64,000 nucleotides of DNA, taken from Colletes latitarsis (Eukaryota; Arthropoda; Insecta; Hymenoptera; Colletidae). The position numbers were made by a program, and so were the translations under genes. A model generated the notes under the pieces. The model worked only from the letters and a program-made list of their open reading frames with translations. It did not search any database and was not told the origin of the DNA. Positions 11,748-24,460 of the stretch are shown here, in pieces; position 1 is the stretch's first letter, and each line of letters starts with the position of its first letter. The stretch covers positions 34,349,501-34,413,500 of the forward strand of contig NC_135137.1 in NCBI RefSeq assembly GCF_051014445.1, written 5' to 3'.

Positions 11748-14700
11748 GTAAGTTCCTCGGAATTAAATTACGGAAGAATCCCGGAATTTAAAGCCCCCGC
11801 ACAATAAACCTGAAATTGTCTCCGGGTGCAGTTTCAACGACCCGTGGAGAGTTCCAGGGGCGTCTTGGAGGTATCAGGTAAATCTGCGAATTAAACTTTC
11901 CACCGATCCGAGGAAAATTTCGTTATCTACGGCGGAATTTCGACGGGGGCTGGAAAGACGCGTTATACGATCTTCCCCGTCGTCCCCGGAGGGGTTCGCG
12001 CTCGTGTTCCTCAAAGACGATCGAATAAACCGAGATACGTTTCGACTGGCGCTTGTTTGGCAAGTAATTGGATCACCCTCTAGATCACGGCGGGGCTCGC
12101 GAGTCCAATATTCCAGGGACGAGGACCGAGAACATTACCAGGGGTAGGGACACGAATCCGCAATTACAAGATGCCGTCCCCTCCCTCGCGGTTCTTATCG
12201 AGTATTTACGTATCGATACCGTTATCGAATCGCCTCGCCCTCCTTCCTCCCTACCCCTCCTGGAGCCCGGGGACGGGTTCTCTCACCTCGACCTTTCCAG
12301 TGAAACGAGCGAACGACCTCGGAATGCCCGTGGCTACGTGTACAGCCGCGAAATTTCCTGCCGATTGCGGAGTTGCCGTGAGAGGAACGCGTCGGAAGAT
12401 AAATCTCAGCACCGGCATCGATCGTTAATTACTCAGGTGCTTAGGCGGGAAATCAGTTTCAGATAAATCATTACGTGCCCCCCTGCCTTACCCATCTTTA
12501 TCCACCTTTGGAGTACCACCGCCCCCTGCAGCCATTCCCTCCGCCGACTTCTCGCTTTCTTCCGTGACGCGTTTCTTACGTTCGTGCGGGAGCCGGGGCG
12601 GCGAGATTTACGCGCTTGTCCTTGCGCCGTACGCGATGCAAATACCTCTACCATAAACACCCGTGTTTCGCGTCTTTCGATGATACCAAGCTGCGCGGTG
12701 GCTCGAAAGAACCGAGCTGAAAAGGACGGTCACGGTACGGTTGCACCTGCGAGTCGCGGTTAAAAACAATTTCTTTCCTCTGCTGGTCGAGACGAGTACT
12801 AAAATTGTTTCTCATACGAGACGAGTGAAAATTAATTTATACAGCTCTTCGTATCAAATGTGTTTCATTTCCGATGTGAAAGAAATCCCCTCATTTGTAG
12901 AACTCCGACCTATCGGACCATCCAGACTGTCGGCAAATACCCCTTCTTCCGGAAGCCCAATATTTCAAACAGCTGCCTAGGAAATAGCGTGGTGAAAAAA
13001 AAAATATCGCTTATAAATACCGTCGAAGGAGACTACGCGCTATGAAAATTCATATCGCGTTCTCTTTGTAGCTTCGATCAAGCGTTCTGGCGAAACGCTG
13101 ACTGAATAAAAAAGGAAAGCCCCCCTGCCGGTAGCGAAAAATCGATAATCGCGGTTAAGAGATTCCATCGGCCGAAAAAAACCGGGTCTGTTTTTCCTCC
13201 TCCCGCGTCGAAACGCGACGCGTCGCTGTTGCGAGTTCGCGCGACGCGCGGAGTGGAATAAAAACAGAGGGAAAAGCGTTGACAGGGAAGGCTTTTCAAA
13301 ACTGACCCACATTCTGTCCGCGCGCCGATGATCCCGTAGCCCCCCCCCCCTTCCTCTTCGCGTGCCATAAACGCTCGCGCCGGATTATCAACGGCGATTT
13401 TTTATCCCTCCAACGGCAGCTGGAACACCGCCGGAATACCAGCGAATGAATGAACCGGTGTCGCTCGCGCTACAAACATCAAGTGCTGAATTAACGAGGC
13501 ACGCACGTAACAGCAAATCGCCGCGAGCGTCTCTATTACCGGGCTCCAACGGTTCGTGGCCGTGCATGTTCATTCGCTGCAGCCACATTGCGATTTCCGA
13601 TCCGCCGCGGCGGAAAAATCAGAAGGTATTGTTGACCGCGCGTTTTCGTTCCTCGTCGATTTGCAATCGTTCGTACAAAACCGTGAAAATTTCTTTGTTT
13701 TCTTTCCCCCTACGATCGCCGCGTGAACCAAAGTATCTCCGAAAATAATTTCGTCGACGATTGGGACACTCTTTTTCATTTAATTCTACGTATAATTTTC
13801 TTATCTTAATAATTTCGATATCTCGAGGATACGATGTGGGTAAGCTCAAAAAATAAACTTACATTATACGCGCCAAATGGCTATCCATTTACGTTCGATT
13901 TTCGCGTTGTATCCGTTGCGATATCTCGTACTCGATGTTCCTATTTCGTACAAAGCAGGTTTCATGTTTTTATTAACCACGCGTGGCTGTCTACCGAACG
14001 TACGCATTGTGCGCGAAAACTGCAACGAGAAAACAATAAAGCACGATTCTCTGTAACGCGTAGAAGCGACGTTTAATATTAAACTTTCACAGTACCCTGT
14101 CATTTCAGCCGTTTATAGTACAACGACCGACTACTTGTTCGCGTAATAACAGCTCGCGCGACCTCGGACAGCATGAAATGTGACAGGTTGCGCGAGAGAT
14201 GCGCGTTTGAAGCGCAGACCAACTCCTGTGTATAATTTACAGACTCTGGAATGTTTCGAATCTCTGTCTTGCACTTTCGATAGAAGCTTCGGTAACATAT
14301 ACCAACGATTCTTAACTTTCTTTTCTTCGTAATCGAGTAAAGCTCGTGGATCCCCCAATATTTTGAGACGTGAATTGCAGAGATTCTGTGAAATTTTGAC
14401 TAACGAAGAGAATTTAGAGAGCAAGAAACATCTCGTCTCGAGCACGAATAGATTAATCATTATTTGGACGTATCGGAATATTCGTGTTCCCGTATTTTCT
14501 AGCATCAAGCTCCACTTAACCGTTACTGTACGCAATCGTACCCGGAGAGAACGATGTCACAAGGTATTAGGCAACAGGGTACGAAAAAAGAAGAGCGATT
14601 ACCTTCTGAAAAGAAATGCTCGAAAGACTCGGAGATAAAAAAGCTTTCTCTCCCCAACTGTTTCATAACAGTTTAGACTTCCAGGGCTGACGAACAACGC

Positions 14701-15486
14701 AGTCATTGCCCTCCGTTGGCAAGAAATCTACCCCGTATTTTACTCCTCGCTCTCTCCATCGTTTTTCCTTCCCCTTTAATTTTCCCTTGTACCGTCTACG
14801 CCCCTCCGGTGGTCCAGTCACCCTAGACGTTCGACGAAAATATATACCCAGGAGCGGCGCAATAACGCCTTCGATGATGTCTGACATTACGAGACTGTCA
14901 AGAGCTCCGCGGGGTGTCCAAAGCTCTCCTCGACGGGTTCCTATTCACCGCTACCCCAAAAAATTCGAGATAAAAGTCGCTCGTCGAACGTCACCCTCTT
15001 CTAATAAAAATAATAAACCTCTACAAAGTAACGCAAGAATGGGTACTTCATCCCTCCCGTGATTATCCGACTTATCTCTCGTTCAACCGAAATCCTACGA
15101 TCCACGTGGCCCAAGTTTTTCAGAATACACAAATCGCAAATAATGCTACATCTACCTGCAAATTATTGCAATAGTTTAATTATTACGATTGAAACGAAGG
15201 TCGTAGCTATGGTTGATATGGGAATATAAATGGATCCGAACGATATGGTGGAGTTGATGGGGTTGCAACTATATTTTGAAGCTTTTTGACTAACGAACTT
15301 TGGTTAGGATTCTGTATATGGATTGGTAGATTGCTGTTACAAATTGGGACCGTGACTTCGTGCGGAATATTCGGAAACTTCACACGAGTGAACTTGATCC
15401 AGGCATTAGATTTTTCTTTTTACTTCATTCTGCTCAATCCATGAAACCACAAATCCTACAAAACTTTAAGCTTTGTATTTCTATAT
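11748..15486. other. Non-coding stretch, CpG-dense at 12.0-12.7 and 13.1-13.6 kb
   Basis: Frames up to 134 codons occur but overlap on opposite strands and show no domains. At 12287-12360 the minus strand has GTCGAG|GTGAGA preceded by a frame open for over 20 codons back to CGGCAG, another weak exon-like string. A C11 run lies at 13340-13350. From 15.1 to 15.5 kb the sequence is AT-rich. Confidence 0.5.
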
Positions 15487-15970
15487 TATACAGGGCGTTA
15501 TGACTTTTTAAACATACGTATGAAATTTCAGGGAAACATTTCATGGTCAGACATGATATTTTCGATAATGAATTTTTTTCTCTAAAATGCGTAGGATTTC
15601 GTGGGTATGTCTATTGACCAAAAATGATTGTAATTGACCCCCACAACCGAAAATAATTTTTTCAGAGCGATTTGAAACTTTTCAATTTCGCCGAATTTCA
15701 GGGGAATCATCATTCATGGTCAGACATTGTATTTTCGGTAAAGAATTTTTTTTCTCGAAAATGCGTAGGATTTCGTGGGTATGTCTATTCACCAAAAATG
15801 ATTGCAATTGAGCCCTGCAACAGAAAATAATTTTTCCAGAATGATTTGAAATTCCTTAATTTTGCTTTTTAATAATTTTTTAACGAAGCCTCAATCAAGA
15901 AATTGATATCCTTCATTTTCGTCTTAATTTGGCCTCTAGAATCTCAATTAAGCACTGTTTTCTACCCCAA
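15487..15970 (+). mobile_element. Fold-back repeat copy A, with two core units
   Basis: This copy starts at TATACAGGG and ends with a right arm containing GGCCTCTAGAATCTC. Between them a unit of about 170 bp is present twice in tandem (15525-15694 and 15695-15868). Both units hold a GCGTAGGATTTCGTGGGTATG-like core followed by ACCAAAAATGATTG. The same core and arm recur at 28.8 and 61.0 kb. The left arm seen in the 61-kb copy is missing and the right end is degraded after ATCTCAATTAAG. No protein is encoded, so it is non-autonomous. The repeat is certain; its transposon class is inferred. Confidence 0.8.
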
Positions 15971-18112
15971 CTCGTAAAATATCTATATAATACATAGTTC
16001 AAGTTCACGTAGGGTAACTGCCCCTGGTAATTGAACGTTTAAGAAAAACTGAAATGAATTAATATTACCCCATAAAACTCAGAGATATCGTCGAATGGAA
16101 CCCGTCCATTTACTATTAAAAAATATAGCACCGATCGTCCGATAACTAGAACAGCTCATGTTCGTTTCAGTGGCGTGGCGTCCCAAGGGGGTGGGAAGTA
16201 TGAAAATGATCGCGGGGGACTTCTCTTTAGCGCTCGTTCGTTATGAATATTGAAAGCGAAACCGTGCAAAACAGTGCTCGTTAAGCACGCAAGTTTTTTC
16301 GTTCCTACGCGAACGAACGAATTTGTTTTTCGCGCGGTAAATACGTCGCCCGCGCATGAATAATGGATTCGGTCGTTCGAGTCGTCGGTGCACCCGCGCC
16401 ACGAGGGATTGCTCCTTGCACCTGCGCGGCATTATCGCCAGGTGAGGAGCCAGACAACGGACGGATAGACTGGCAGTTAGTCCGCTGTATGGACAGACGG
16501 ATGGACAGTAGGCACGCGGCGGGGGTGGCGAAATCGGAGGACGCGTAAACGAGACGCGATTCCGTAGGATAGGAACGTTAATCGCCGATGGAGTGAATCG
16601 ATCAAAAGCATTCCGACTGACGGTTCACGCCCGCGCCCGGTTAATAGCAAATAATCTCCGCAATGCATAACCAGCCCAAATTGTACGAAGCTATGCGGTT
16701 GCAAGGGCCAACGGTGCCCCGTCTCGCCGCCCCCGCGCCACTCTGCTCGACGAGACGCGGTCCGCGCGGCGAAATATCGGAAAGCAATAACGACCTGCCG
16801 ACTAGGCGATACAATTACGCCAAGTACGCGTAGTAATGCGGCGAGATTTCGCGCGACGCGCCGAGAATGCGGTTTATCGGAGATCGATCGTTCCTGGGCG
16901 TCGATTTTTTCCCACCGGGCTCGGAACGCGCACCAAAAGGATCGAGAACGAAGGCAACATAGGGATATTGGGCTGGGGGAAGGTATCTGTCGATGGTCTG
17001 GGATCGGTGGTCCGATCTGGTTAAAGTAAGCAGAAAAACAACCGTTTGAAGCTTCCAAAATTATCGACTTAATTATACGGTAATCTTTCAATGCCAGATA
17101 TTTATGCACAGCAGGGTTTGAAATGTTTAACTTTATTTTAAAAATCGTTACTGTACCTCTTCTCACAAACGACAGGAAACAGTCAGATTTCGTTTCTATA
17201 ATTACACAACTATCGATCACTCTTGAATCGTTCCACTATAATTTTTTAATTTTTGAAGACCTCGAAGAGACATAGTTCTGTACGCAGGATGAATTTCAAG
17301 TATCATAGAATTCGGTGATCGTTCATTCGAGATCGTTTTCTCCCAAGTTAGCGCGTGGTTCACCATAATGGCCGGTGACGCGTAAACTACACAGTGTCAC
17401 GAGTTAATTTCAAGTCGAGGACAGTGTCAAACAAAAATCTCCGACGGCTCGGGCCGCAACTAGTTCCTCCCAGTGGTTTAGCGCGACGATCACACGGTAA
17501 CCAGTATTGAGGCTGGTGGTTTGTTTCATGTGGAAACTGTCGCGCGACACCGATGCACACCTACGCCGACGAACTGTCGGACGCGTCACGGATACACGAC
17601 ACTGCGCGACGGTGTGAATGGCCAAGCAATACCCCAACAGCTTTTATTATCGGTATTTTAATAAGCGTTACCTTTGATCGGGTCGAAGCGTCGCGTTAAT
17701 GAAGCACGATCGCGGGATTAGATGAGCACTGCGTAAACGAATTACTCCATCAGCGATCAACGTCGATCTCGAAACGACGGAACGCTCGACGCTTCAATTT
17801 TGCTATCGAATCTGACGCTCTGTCGAATCAACTTATCGATACAGCAGTTTTTTCATCCGGAATTTCATCGTTATCGTCGGGATTCGCGAGAGTCAATTTT
17901 TGAACGTCATTTTGTTAAATTGTGTATTTTGGAACCACGACCACGCGTTTAAACGATTTAATAATTTGTTTCGCTCATCTATTTCCTCGATCGATGGTTG
18001 CAAACGCGTCGAGGCGTTGGCAAACAATCGAATAACATTCTACGCGTACCGCTAATGTACCGGAAGAGATTCGACATTTAAGCAGACGTAGGGTTGATTC
18101 CATTTTCGCGTT
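15971..18112. other. Non-coding stretch, CpG-dense at 16.3-17.0 kb
   Basis: The CpG-dense part has a 247-codon minus frame that starts with GTG and has no nearby ATG, so I do not call it. On the plus strand, ATG at 16363 (MDSVVRVVGAPAPRGI...) runs open to GCCAG|GTGAGG at 16440, a plausible but unproven first-exon pattern. From 17.0 kb on the sequence is AT-rich or mixed and I see nothing. Confidence 0.45.
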
Positions 18113-18721
18113 GTGATCGATTCGATAGGTGCAAACTGCGGAAAAGTTAAGTGCAGGATAGGAACTTCGCTCAACTGTTATCGAGACTCTTCCGAGCCGC
18201 AAGGAAGGATCGATGAATTTAACCCAGTTGCGGTGTATCAACTTTTCGTGACGGAATTATCTAACTGGCCTCGTTTCGTGCCGTCCCGTGTTCGTCAGCG
18301 TCGAAAACATATTTTTCGCACTTTTTTCCGGGTGAAAATTCTTCCTCGGTTTTTCGACGCTGCACGAGAGAAGTTTCTATTGTGGAATCCCGCAACTTTC
18401 TGTCGGCGATCCGAAGGCTCGTTCAGAATACCGGGTGTCTTCGCGTGTGTGCATTTCACGATGATACACCCACGAACCAACCAACCCTTTCAACTTGTTT
18501 ATCCATTCCTCGTTTCTGTCATCTTCGGAAGAAAGTTTACGCCCGACATCATCATCGTCGAAACACGATCAATTTTATCTAAACAAATTCGACGAAATAA
18601 ACGTGTCTTTGCTCAAATTGATATATACGATATTCCGTTGGTGGAACTGGTATACTGGGGTTTTTTAACGAAGAGTATCGATATTGTGTACAGTAGCAGA
18701 GATGGATATCATTTTATTTGA
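18113..18721 (+). other. Stop-free run of 202 codons lacking an early ATG
   Basis: The plus frame is free of stops for 202 codons in moderately AT-rich DNA, which is less expected than in CpG islands. It opens with GTG, and the first in-frame ATG is near 18460, leaving about 87 codons. The C-terminal part reads protein-like (for example IDIYDIPLVELVYWGF) but matches no family I know. It could be an exon fragment or chance. No clear splice sites frame it. Confidence 0.1.
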
Positions 18722-19777
18722 ATAATAGCTGACGCAAAAGACCAACGTAGAGCGATTTATTTACAACGTTTATTCAGTCGAACAGTTACATTTGTGCTTG
18801 TTTACTGTGAAATATTTCGTTCCATAAATCAAATTCTAACTTTCAGTCGACAAATAATGCACGAAGTATCGTTCATCTTCTACTGGTTACTTGAAATTTT
18901 TATCCAGGTTACACGATACTCTACATCGAGCTAGTTTTCTTTTACAACGATGTACTTTAATTTCCCTCCGTGATACTATATTATTTTAAGAGGTTTTTTT
19001 ATTTGATTTAAGCAACTTAAACGCTTCTTCTCGAAGGATCATTAAAAATTGGAGCCAAAGGAATTCCCGTTCAACTTCGAAACTGTGCAAACTTCGTGAA
19101 ATCTCGATCAAACTCGTAACTATGGACGAAGAAAGATCGCGATGAAAGTGTCTAGATGGCCATGGAATGAAAAAGCTTCGGATTAAATGCATTTTTCGAG
19201 CGTGTCGTTTGGATAGCCAGCTATCAGGCTACCAGACTACAGCGCAGCAATGCACAAAGTCCAGCCCGCGGGCCAATCCGGCCCTTTCATCAAGCTTATC
19301 CGGTTCGCAAAATTTAATAGTAAATTCAAAAATCCATAGGAAAAATATGAGGCTCTAAACTCTAAAGTATATTTCAGGGCTATAATACACTTAAACTTGC
19401 ACAATATGCTGTTGCAACATAAACAAGCTTCGGTATTAGAAGACGATAAGATGATTGATCACCTACTTGAGACATTTACACCCAGATTAAATAGTGGGGA
19501 TTATCTGCAAATGGCATATTAAATAGTTGAAAACGACCTAATAATTAATTAAGTTATTGAATGCCCTAGACCAAAACTAATATACACAATCGATTCAACG
19601 ACTCTAATAGCTCCTATAAGAGGAACAAATTTTAATTAGAAAATTGGGCAAAACCACCCCTATCTGACTGTAATCGAAATATGCAAAGAAGCTACGTTAA
19701 CAGGGACTAGCGTTTTCAATGAGAGGAGCATGGGTCTGATTAAACGCAGTGTTACGCAGGAAGTTAAGACAAATCTA
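18722..19777. other. AT-rich stretch without recognisable features
   Basis: Stops are frequent in every frame and there are no repeats with other parts of the window. I see nothing in it. Confidence 0.6.
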
Positions 19778-19843
19778 GTCGTCGTCGTTCATTTCCGGTA
19801 CGACGACACAATACTACGAGGGCATTCGTAGTTTAGTCGTACC
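19778..19843 (+). repeat. Mutually exclusive hairpins
   Basis: GTCGTCGT (19781-19788) can pair with ACGACGAC (19800-19807) across an 11-nt loop. Alternatively GGTACGAC (19797-19804) can pair with GTCGTACC (19836-19843), enclosing a second perfect hairpin, CTACGA (19814-19819) with TCGTAG (19826-19831). The two outer helices share the ACGAC bases and cannot coexist. Function is unknown. The sequence sits at the edge of a CpG-rich block. Confidence 0.7.
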
Positions 19844-20600
19844 GCAAAGTCGTCGAGTGCACTTCCCAGTCGGACAATTGCAAGATGGCGCGCAGAAATT
19901 ACGACGACGTACACCGGTCGTGAAGCGATCGTTCGCGCGCGGCGGACAATCGGGACGTTTCAGCCGGCTACCACCCCCGTAGTTTCGAACGTTACACGAT
20001 ATCGTAGCGAGCTAATAATTCCGTGCGAGTTGCCATGCGGGAAACTTCGACCAACGGGCGTGTTTGATCTCTCGACACCGAGGCTCACGGCGTAACGGAC
20101 GAAGAGAGCGCGACAGAGACGAGGGATAAACGTCAAGGGGGTGGTGACGTCGTTTAAGGCCACCCCTTAAATAGCTGCCGCTGCCTCGCCGCTGCCTGGT
20201 CCAATGCCGCGTCTACACGCGTCGCATACTCAAAGCCGGGAACTATCGGCCCGCCAAATTGACAAAGTTTCCTGCGTGGAGAGGCGCGCGATTTCCGAAT
20301 AATAGTACGAATTAACGGCCTGGATTCAACTCGATTCCCACCTTGCGTTTCCGCTTTCCAACTGCACACTACAACCTCGATCGCAACGCGATTCTCTGAA
20401 TTCTTTCGACTGCACCGTGGGAAATTCAAGACTTTGCATTTTAACGCAACCTTGGATAAATTGAGTAAATTATACAGAGGCCGTATGCTTAAAATTTTCA
20501 ATAAGAATACTTGTCCAAAGATGTTCGTTCTGCACAACATTCTGTAATAAATTTATTTCCCTAACAGTTACAGAGGATGACTACGATTCTTTCGTCAGAT
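19844..20600. other. CpG-rich block, possible promoter-like DNA
   Basis: CpG-dense to about 20.3 kb, with a minus-strand TATTTAAGG at about 20165-20173. A minus frame of 128 codons (20154-20540) covers the block but has no recognisable domain. A promoter is possible but I see no initiator. Confidence 0.3.
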
Positions 20601-22950
20601 TCGTTTTTATTACATGAATATGTATCTGAAGAGGACTTTCAATTGCCAAACTTAGTGTTTGCTTACTGACATTATATGGCAATTCCTTGCAGGATTGACG
20701 CAAAGTGTTCGGTTAAAAAATGACAAAATAACTCTCTTCTATGAATTAATAACACTGTCTGGAATCGACCTTTCGCGCCTCTTTGTGTCAACAGGATGAC
20801 CACATACAGTGCTCCGGACGGATATGAATTTTTCTCTGATTTATTCCCCGCGAGTTAGCTCACTTTCCATTCGAGTGGTCCATCGCACGGAGTCTCCGAT
20901 TTTACGATTTTGTGTGATAGATTTCGCCACGGCGATACACACGCGATACCGGTGTCGAAATTTCTGGCGCTTCGATGTAGCGCTGGTCGTGATCGTGAAA
21001 ATTCCAGGGGTATTTTTTCGTAGCCGGCCACTGTGAAACCATCGACCCCGGCGCACCCGGGAATAACCGCATTACGATTTTAACGATGGCTCGGACGATT
21101 TTCTCTTTGAAAAAGAATAGCGTAGCGCGCGCGAAACGCACTTCGACGCGGATTGATCGAACGGAAAAAAAGGTTTGAGGACGACCGTGGGTATCGAGGG
21201 TCGGGCACCGGCTGTCTCGTGTTGCTTTGTCACCCGAAGTGTTTCATCTACTTCTAGGATTACTCGAAAACCTTTGTCCCCGAAGTTGCGCAATTTTTTC
21301 AGCGACGTTCCACGGTGGACTCGTTTCTGATTTAACTGCGAGCAGTGACTCGATATCGAAGCTTCGTACATTCCTGAGTTGGTAAAGACTTGGTAAAAAT
21401 CATGAATTTGGTAAACAATATATGCAAACATACACGTATTTGTTCAACGTGAAATATAATTAAAATTATGAATATTACTGATCAAAGTTTGCTTATGTAA
21501 TCTACAATATCGTTTTTGCACATTTGTATTCTTAAATAAACAGTCTTGAATAAATGAAACCGTACACACGATTATTTGGTTACAATTTACAAAACTTTCC
21601 AATTAGCAGAACTTTCACAGAAGTAAAAAACGTCCTGTATAGCTGAACATTTGACAATTACGCGGCACACGTTGGTGGCGTCTCGTAAAATCGCGGTACG
21701 CGCGAAACGTTTAATTCGCGGTCGCGTTTCGATAAATTAAGTGCGACGAACGATGACGCGGAAACTGTTCTCCGTAAGCGATTCCGTGACGCGTGCGAAT
21801 CGCATACCGGCGAGGTACGCGCCGAGCGCACTCCATTTAGAAACATATAATTACTGTTTCGGGGACCGTTCGAACACACGCGAAATAGAAATTACTGGCA
21901 AATGAAAGCTTACAATCGAATCAGGCTACAATTTTCCGACTAAATTGTTACTCTGACGAACCGGGCTGCAGTCCGGTGCGTAATTCCACGCTTCCGTCGA
22001 ATACACACAACGGTTTCAAGGGCTCGATCCCGCCACCGAAAAGGCTCAACATTTTTTCCCCGTAAAATACTTTGAAAAATAATATACAACGGGCCCCGCT
22101 AAAAAAGTCGTAGTAATAACAAAAATATCCCTAAAGTGGTAGTCTCTGGAAGGAGTGCTGATGAGCCTGGCCATAGTCTCTTATGTGCGTTCTTAGCATG
22201 AATTCCACAGACATCATAAGCATAAAATATCCAAAAGAAATAGCTTTAACTGAAATCTGAATGAATTAAATTCTTCTTTTGAGAAAGTTTGAAGAATTTC
22301 TTTTCTTACGAAAACCTTTGATATTATTCCAAGTGTCCCATTCTAACAGAATTACTCCTCGATTACAAAATTAGTTTCCTTTTTAAACGACTTCTCTTAG
22401 CAAAGGCGCGTCGAACGTTGGAGATCGAAGCAAGTAGAAGAAATTATTGCTCCTCGCGAACGAAACCGTTTTCAATGCATCGGGATCGTACTTTAAACTC
22501 GAGTTCCTTCCTCTTTCTCGCGCAGAAACAACAGTTACGCGCAAGAGCGTTCCCTTAACCGGCGAACCGTGCTACAAAGGGTTCGCGCGCTTTTTTTTAC
22601 CGCCCCTCGACGCGGGGCGTTATCGCGAAAACAAATTACACCATTTCCCATTGTAATTTCTTTTTCACGGTTCTGTGTGCAGCGTCGAAGTATTAAGTGT
22701 GCTTCCAAGTTATTGTGCTCGTTTCTCCGGCGCCCGCCAAAGCCGTGGAACAATCAAGGAAGGAAGCGGCCCCGAGTAGGACGGGGCGCGCCCGATGAAG
22801 AGGCCATAATTTTCTGATTATACGTTTCCGAATGCCGGCGCAGGAACTGCCGCGACGCCGATGCAGTCGGCGCTAACGATCGCAATTTTACCGGAAGACA
22901 ATGCACCGTGCTCCAGATTCCTTCGCGGGAGCCTCGCGTTCGGTCCTACT
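20601..22950. other. Non-coding stretch without recognisable genes
   Basis: Mixed composition, with short overlapping frames only. AT-rich at 21.4-21.65 and 22.1-22.4 kb, CpG-richer at 21.65-21.9 and 22.5-22.9 kb. I see no repeat, RNA or protein family. Confidence 0.55.
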
Positions 22951-23311
22951 TACAATTAGACTCCAAACAACCGAAGAGCACTCGATACACGATGGGTCGA
23001 TCTAATCTCTCGATTAAAACATTTTATATCCGCTCTCCGGTCCATTTTAATCCTCAAATAAAAATTACCGTCTTATGAGTCAACATATACCACTTATAAC
23101 GTTTGTTTACTCGGAGCAAAACGATTCGTCTTTGTGGAAGTTGGAAATACGCGTTTTTTTACAATTAGACTTCACCACGTTGGGTCAATCTAGTCTCTCG
23201 ATTAAAAACAAACTCAAATAAAAATTACACGTCTCGTGAGTTAGCATATACCGGTTACAACGTTTGTTTACTTAAAACGATTCCGTCTTTGCAGAAGTTG
23301 GAAACACGCGA
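22951..23311 (+). repeat. Diverged tandem duplication, two units
   Basis: Unit 1 (22951-23153) and unit 2 (23159-23311) share, in the same order, TTACAATTAGAC, GGGTCRATCTARTCTCTCGA, CAAATAAAAATTAC, the CATATACC block, AACGTTTGTTTACT and CGTCTTTG..GAAGTTGGAAA.ACGCG. Unit 1 is about 50 bp longer because it contains an extra stretch around 23015-23050. Divergence is large, so the duplication is old. No coding frame spans it. Confidence 0.85.
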
Positions 23312-24429
23312 TTTCTTACTCGACTTTGAATCGCACTCGCATAATCTTGATGAATTTGCTCGTATTATCCTGCGCGCTGTTTGCTCCCCTTTGTGCGGGA
23401 AAGTTCCCCGGGACCGAAATTAAAAGATTAACCGTACGGGCGCGGCGGAATGTCGGATCTTTTTCGATGAAAATGTGCAGAACGAAGGATATTTATTCAA
23501 ACGTGAGCGTTAAGTAGAAACGGGTTACGTTTTGATACGCGGGAGGCGCAAAATTTTTCGCTCAAAGGATGAATTTTAAATGAGGCGCTTTACAGGTCGG
23601 GCATGGATTTTAATACTTTGACGGTAAACAGAATTTTGCTGGATTTTAAATTGAAATCCCGAACTTTCGTCTGCTCTAACTGAGCCTCTGAATGTTGGTT
23701 GTTTTCTTTTGCTCCGTAGAGTCTGGATCGCTAAAAATTGCTCTAGATTCCGTACAGAAAGAAACCTGACACTTTTTCTTTCTCAACGTTTGCTCTCTTC
23801 GAGGCTGAGGGGTGTCGTGCGCTGGACATAATACCATCCATAATCGCCTAAACGCGTACGGTTCTGATATCCTCGTACGCCGAGGACAATTACTGACAAA
23901 CAGCTCGGTGGTAGTAATTGCTGGCTTTGCAGTGCGTGCGTGAATGGAACGAGACGAGTGCGTACGCGCGTTCATCGAATGTCGTGATCGGATAACAAGA
24001 ATCTAGATAACGCAATCGTATAGACTGTCGACACTCGAGGCTCTCGGCCATTACCCCCTGGCGACCCGTCCATTGTGCGTACCGGCAAGTATTTTTCACC
24101 GATTGTTTCCCAGACGACCGATTCCACCAGCAATTTATGAATCGTCGTTCTCGTACTCTTTCGCTGCTGCCTCCAATCTTCACCGCGATTCGACGTGTTC
24201 GCGGCATTTCCATTTGTTCGCGGCACGAAACGTCCGGATAGCCATCTCCGTGAATGATTAATGGCCTCTTATCTGGCCTTCCGTCTTTGCGGGAAAAAAG
24301 TGCTGCAACCCCGACGATGCGTTCTCTCATTTATTATCGACGCGTCCAAGGAAACGGAAACGTAGACGAGACGCGAGATATCTCCGATTCCCATCGTAAG
24401 AGTACCAATTGTATTTAGACAAATTAAGG
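23312..24429. other. Non-coding stretch, CpG-rich at 23.8-24.4 kb
   Basis: Plus frame 23326-23517 (MNRTRIILMNLLVLSCALFA...) begins like a signal peptide. Its first codon is not ATG but an alternative start, and the first in-frame ATG (23350) gives only MNLLVLSCALFAPLCAGKFP and about 55 codons. Its start abuts the tandem duplication. I do not call a gene. The remainder holds overlapping frames without domains. Confidence 0.45.
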
Positions 24430-24460
24430 GACTCGAGATATAGATTTAATCTCTCGAGTC
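24430..24460. repeat. 9-bp inverted repeat containing XhoI-like core
   Basis: GACTCGAGA (24430-24438) is mirrored by TCTCGAGTC (24452-24460) across a 13-nt AT-rich spacer. This can form a short stable hairpin. No terminator, tRNA or microRNA structure is evident around it. Confidence 0.7.

Noticed and set aside
16477..17220. 247-codon minus-strand open frame
   Set aside because: It opens with GTG, has no ATG until deep inside, lies over a stop-poor CpG-rich block and has no recognisable domain.
22158..22200. Hammerhead ribozyme core (CTGATGAG)
   Set aside because: The conserved GAAA partner and a closing helix are absent at the expected distance.
23326..23517. Small secreted peptide gene (signal-like N-terminus)
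   Set aside because: The first codon is not ATG. From the first ATG (23350) only about 55 codons remain, without a cysteine pattern or cleavage context, and it abuts the duplicated repeat.
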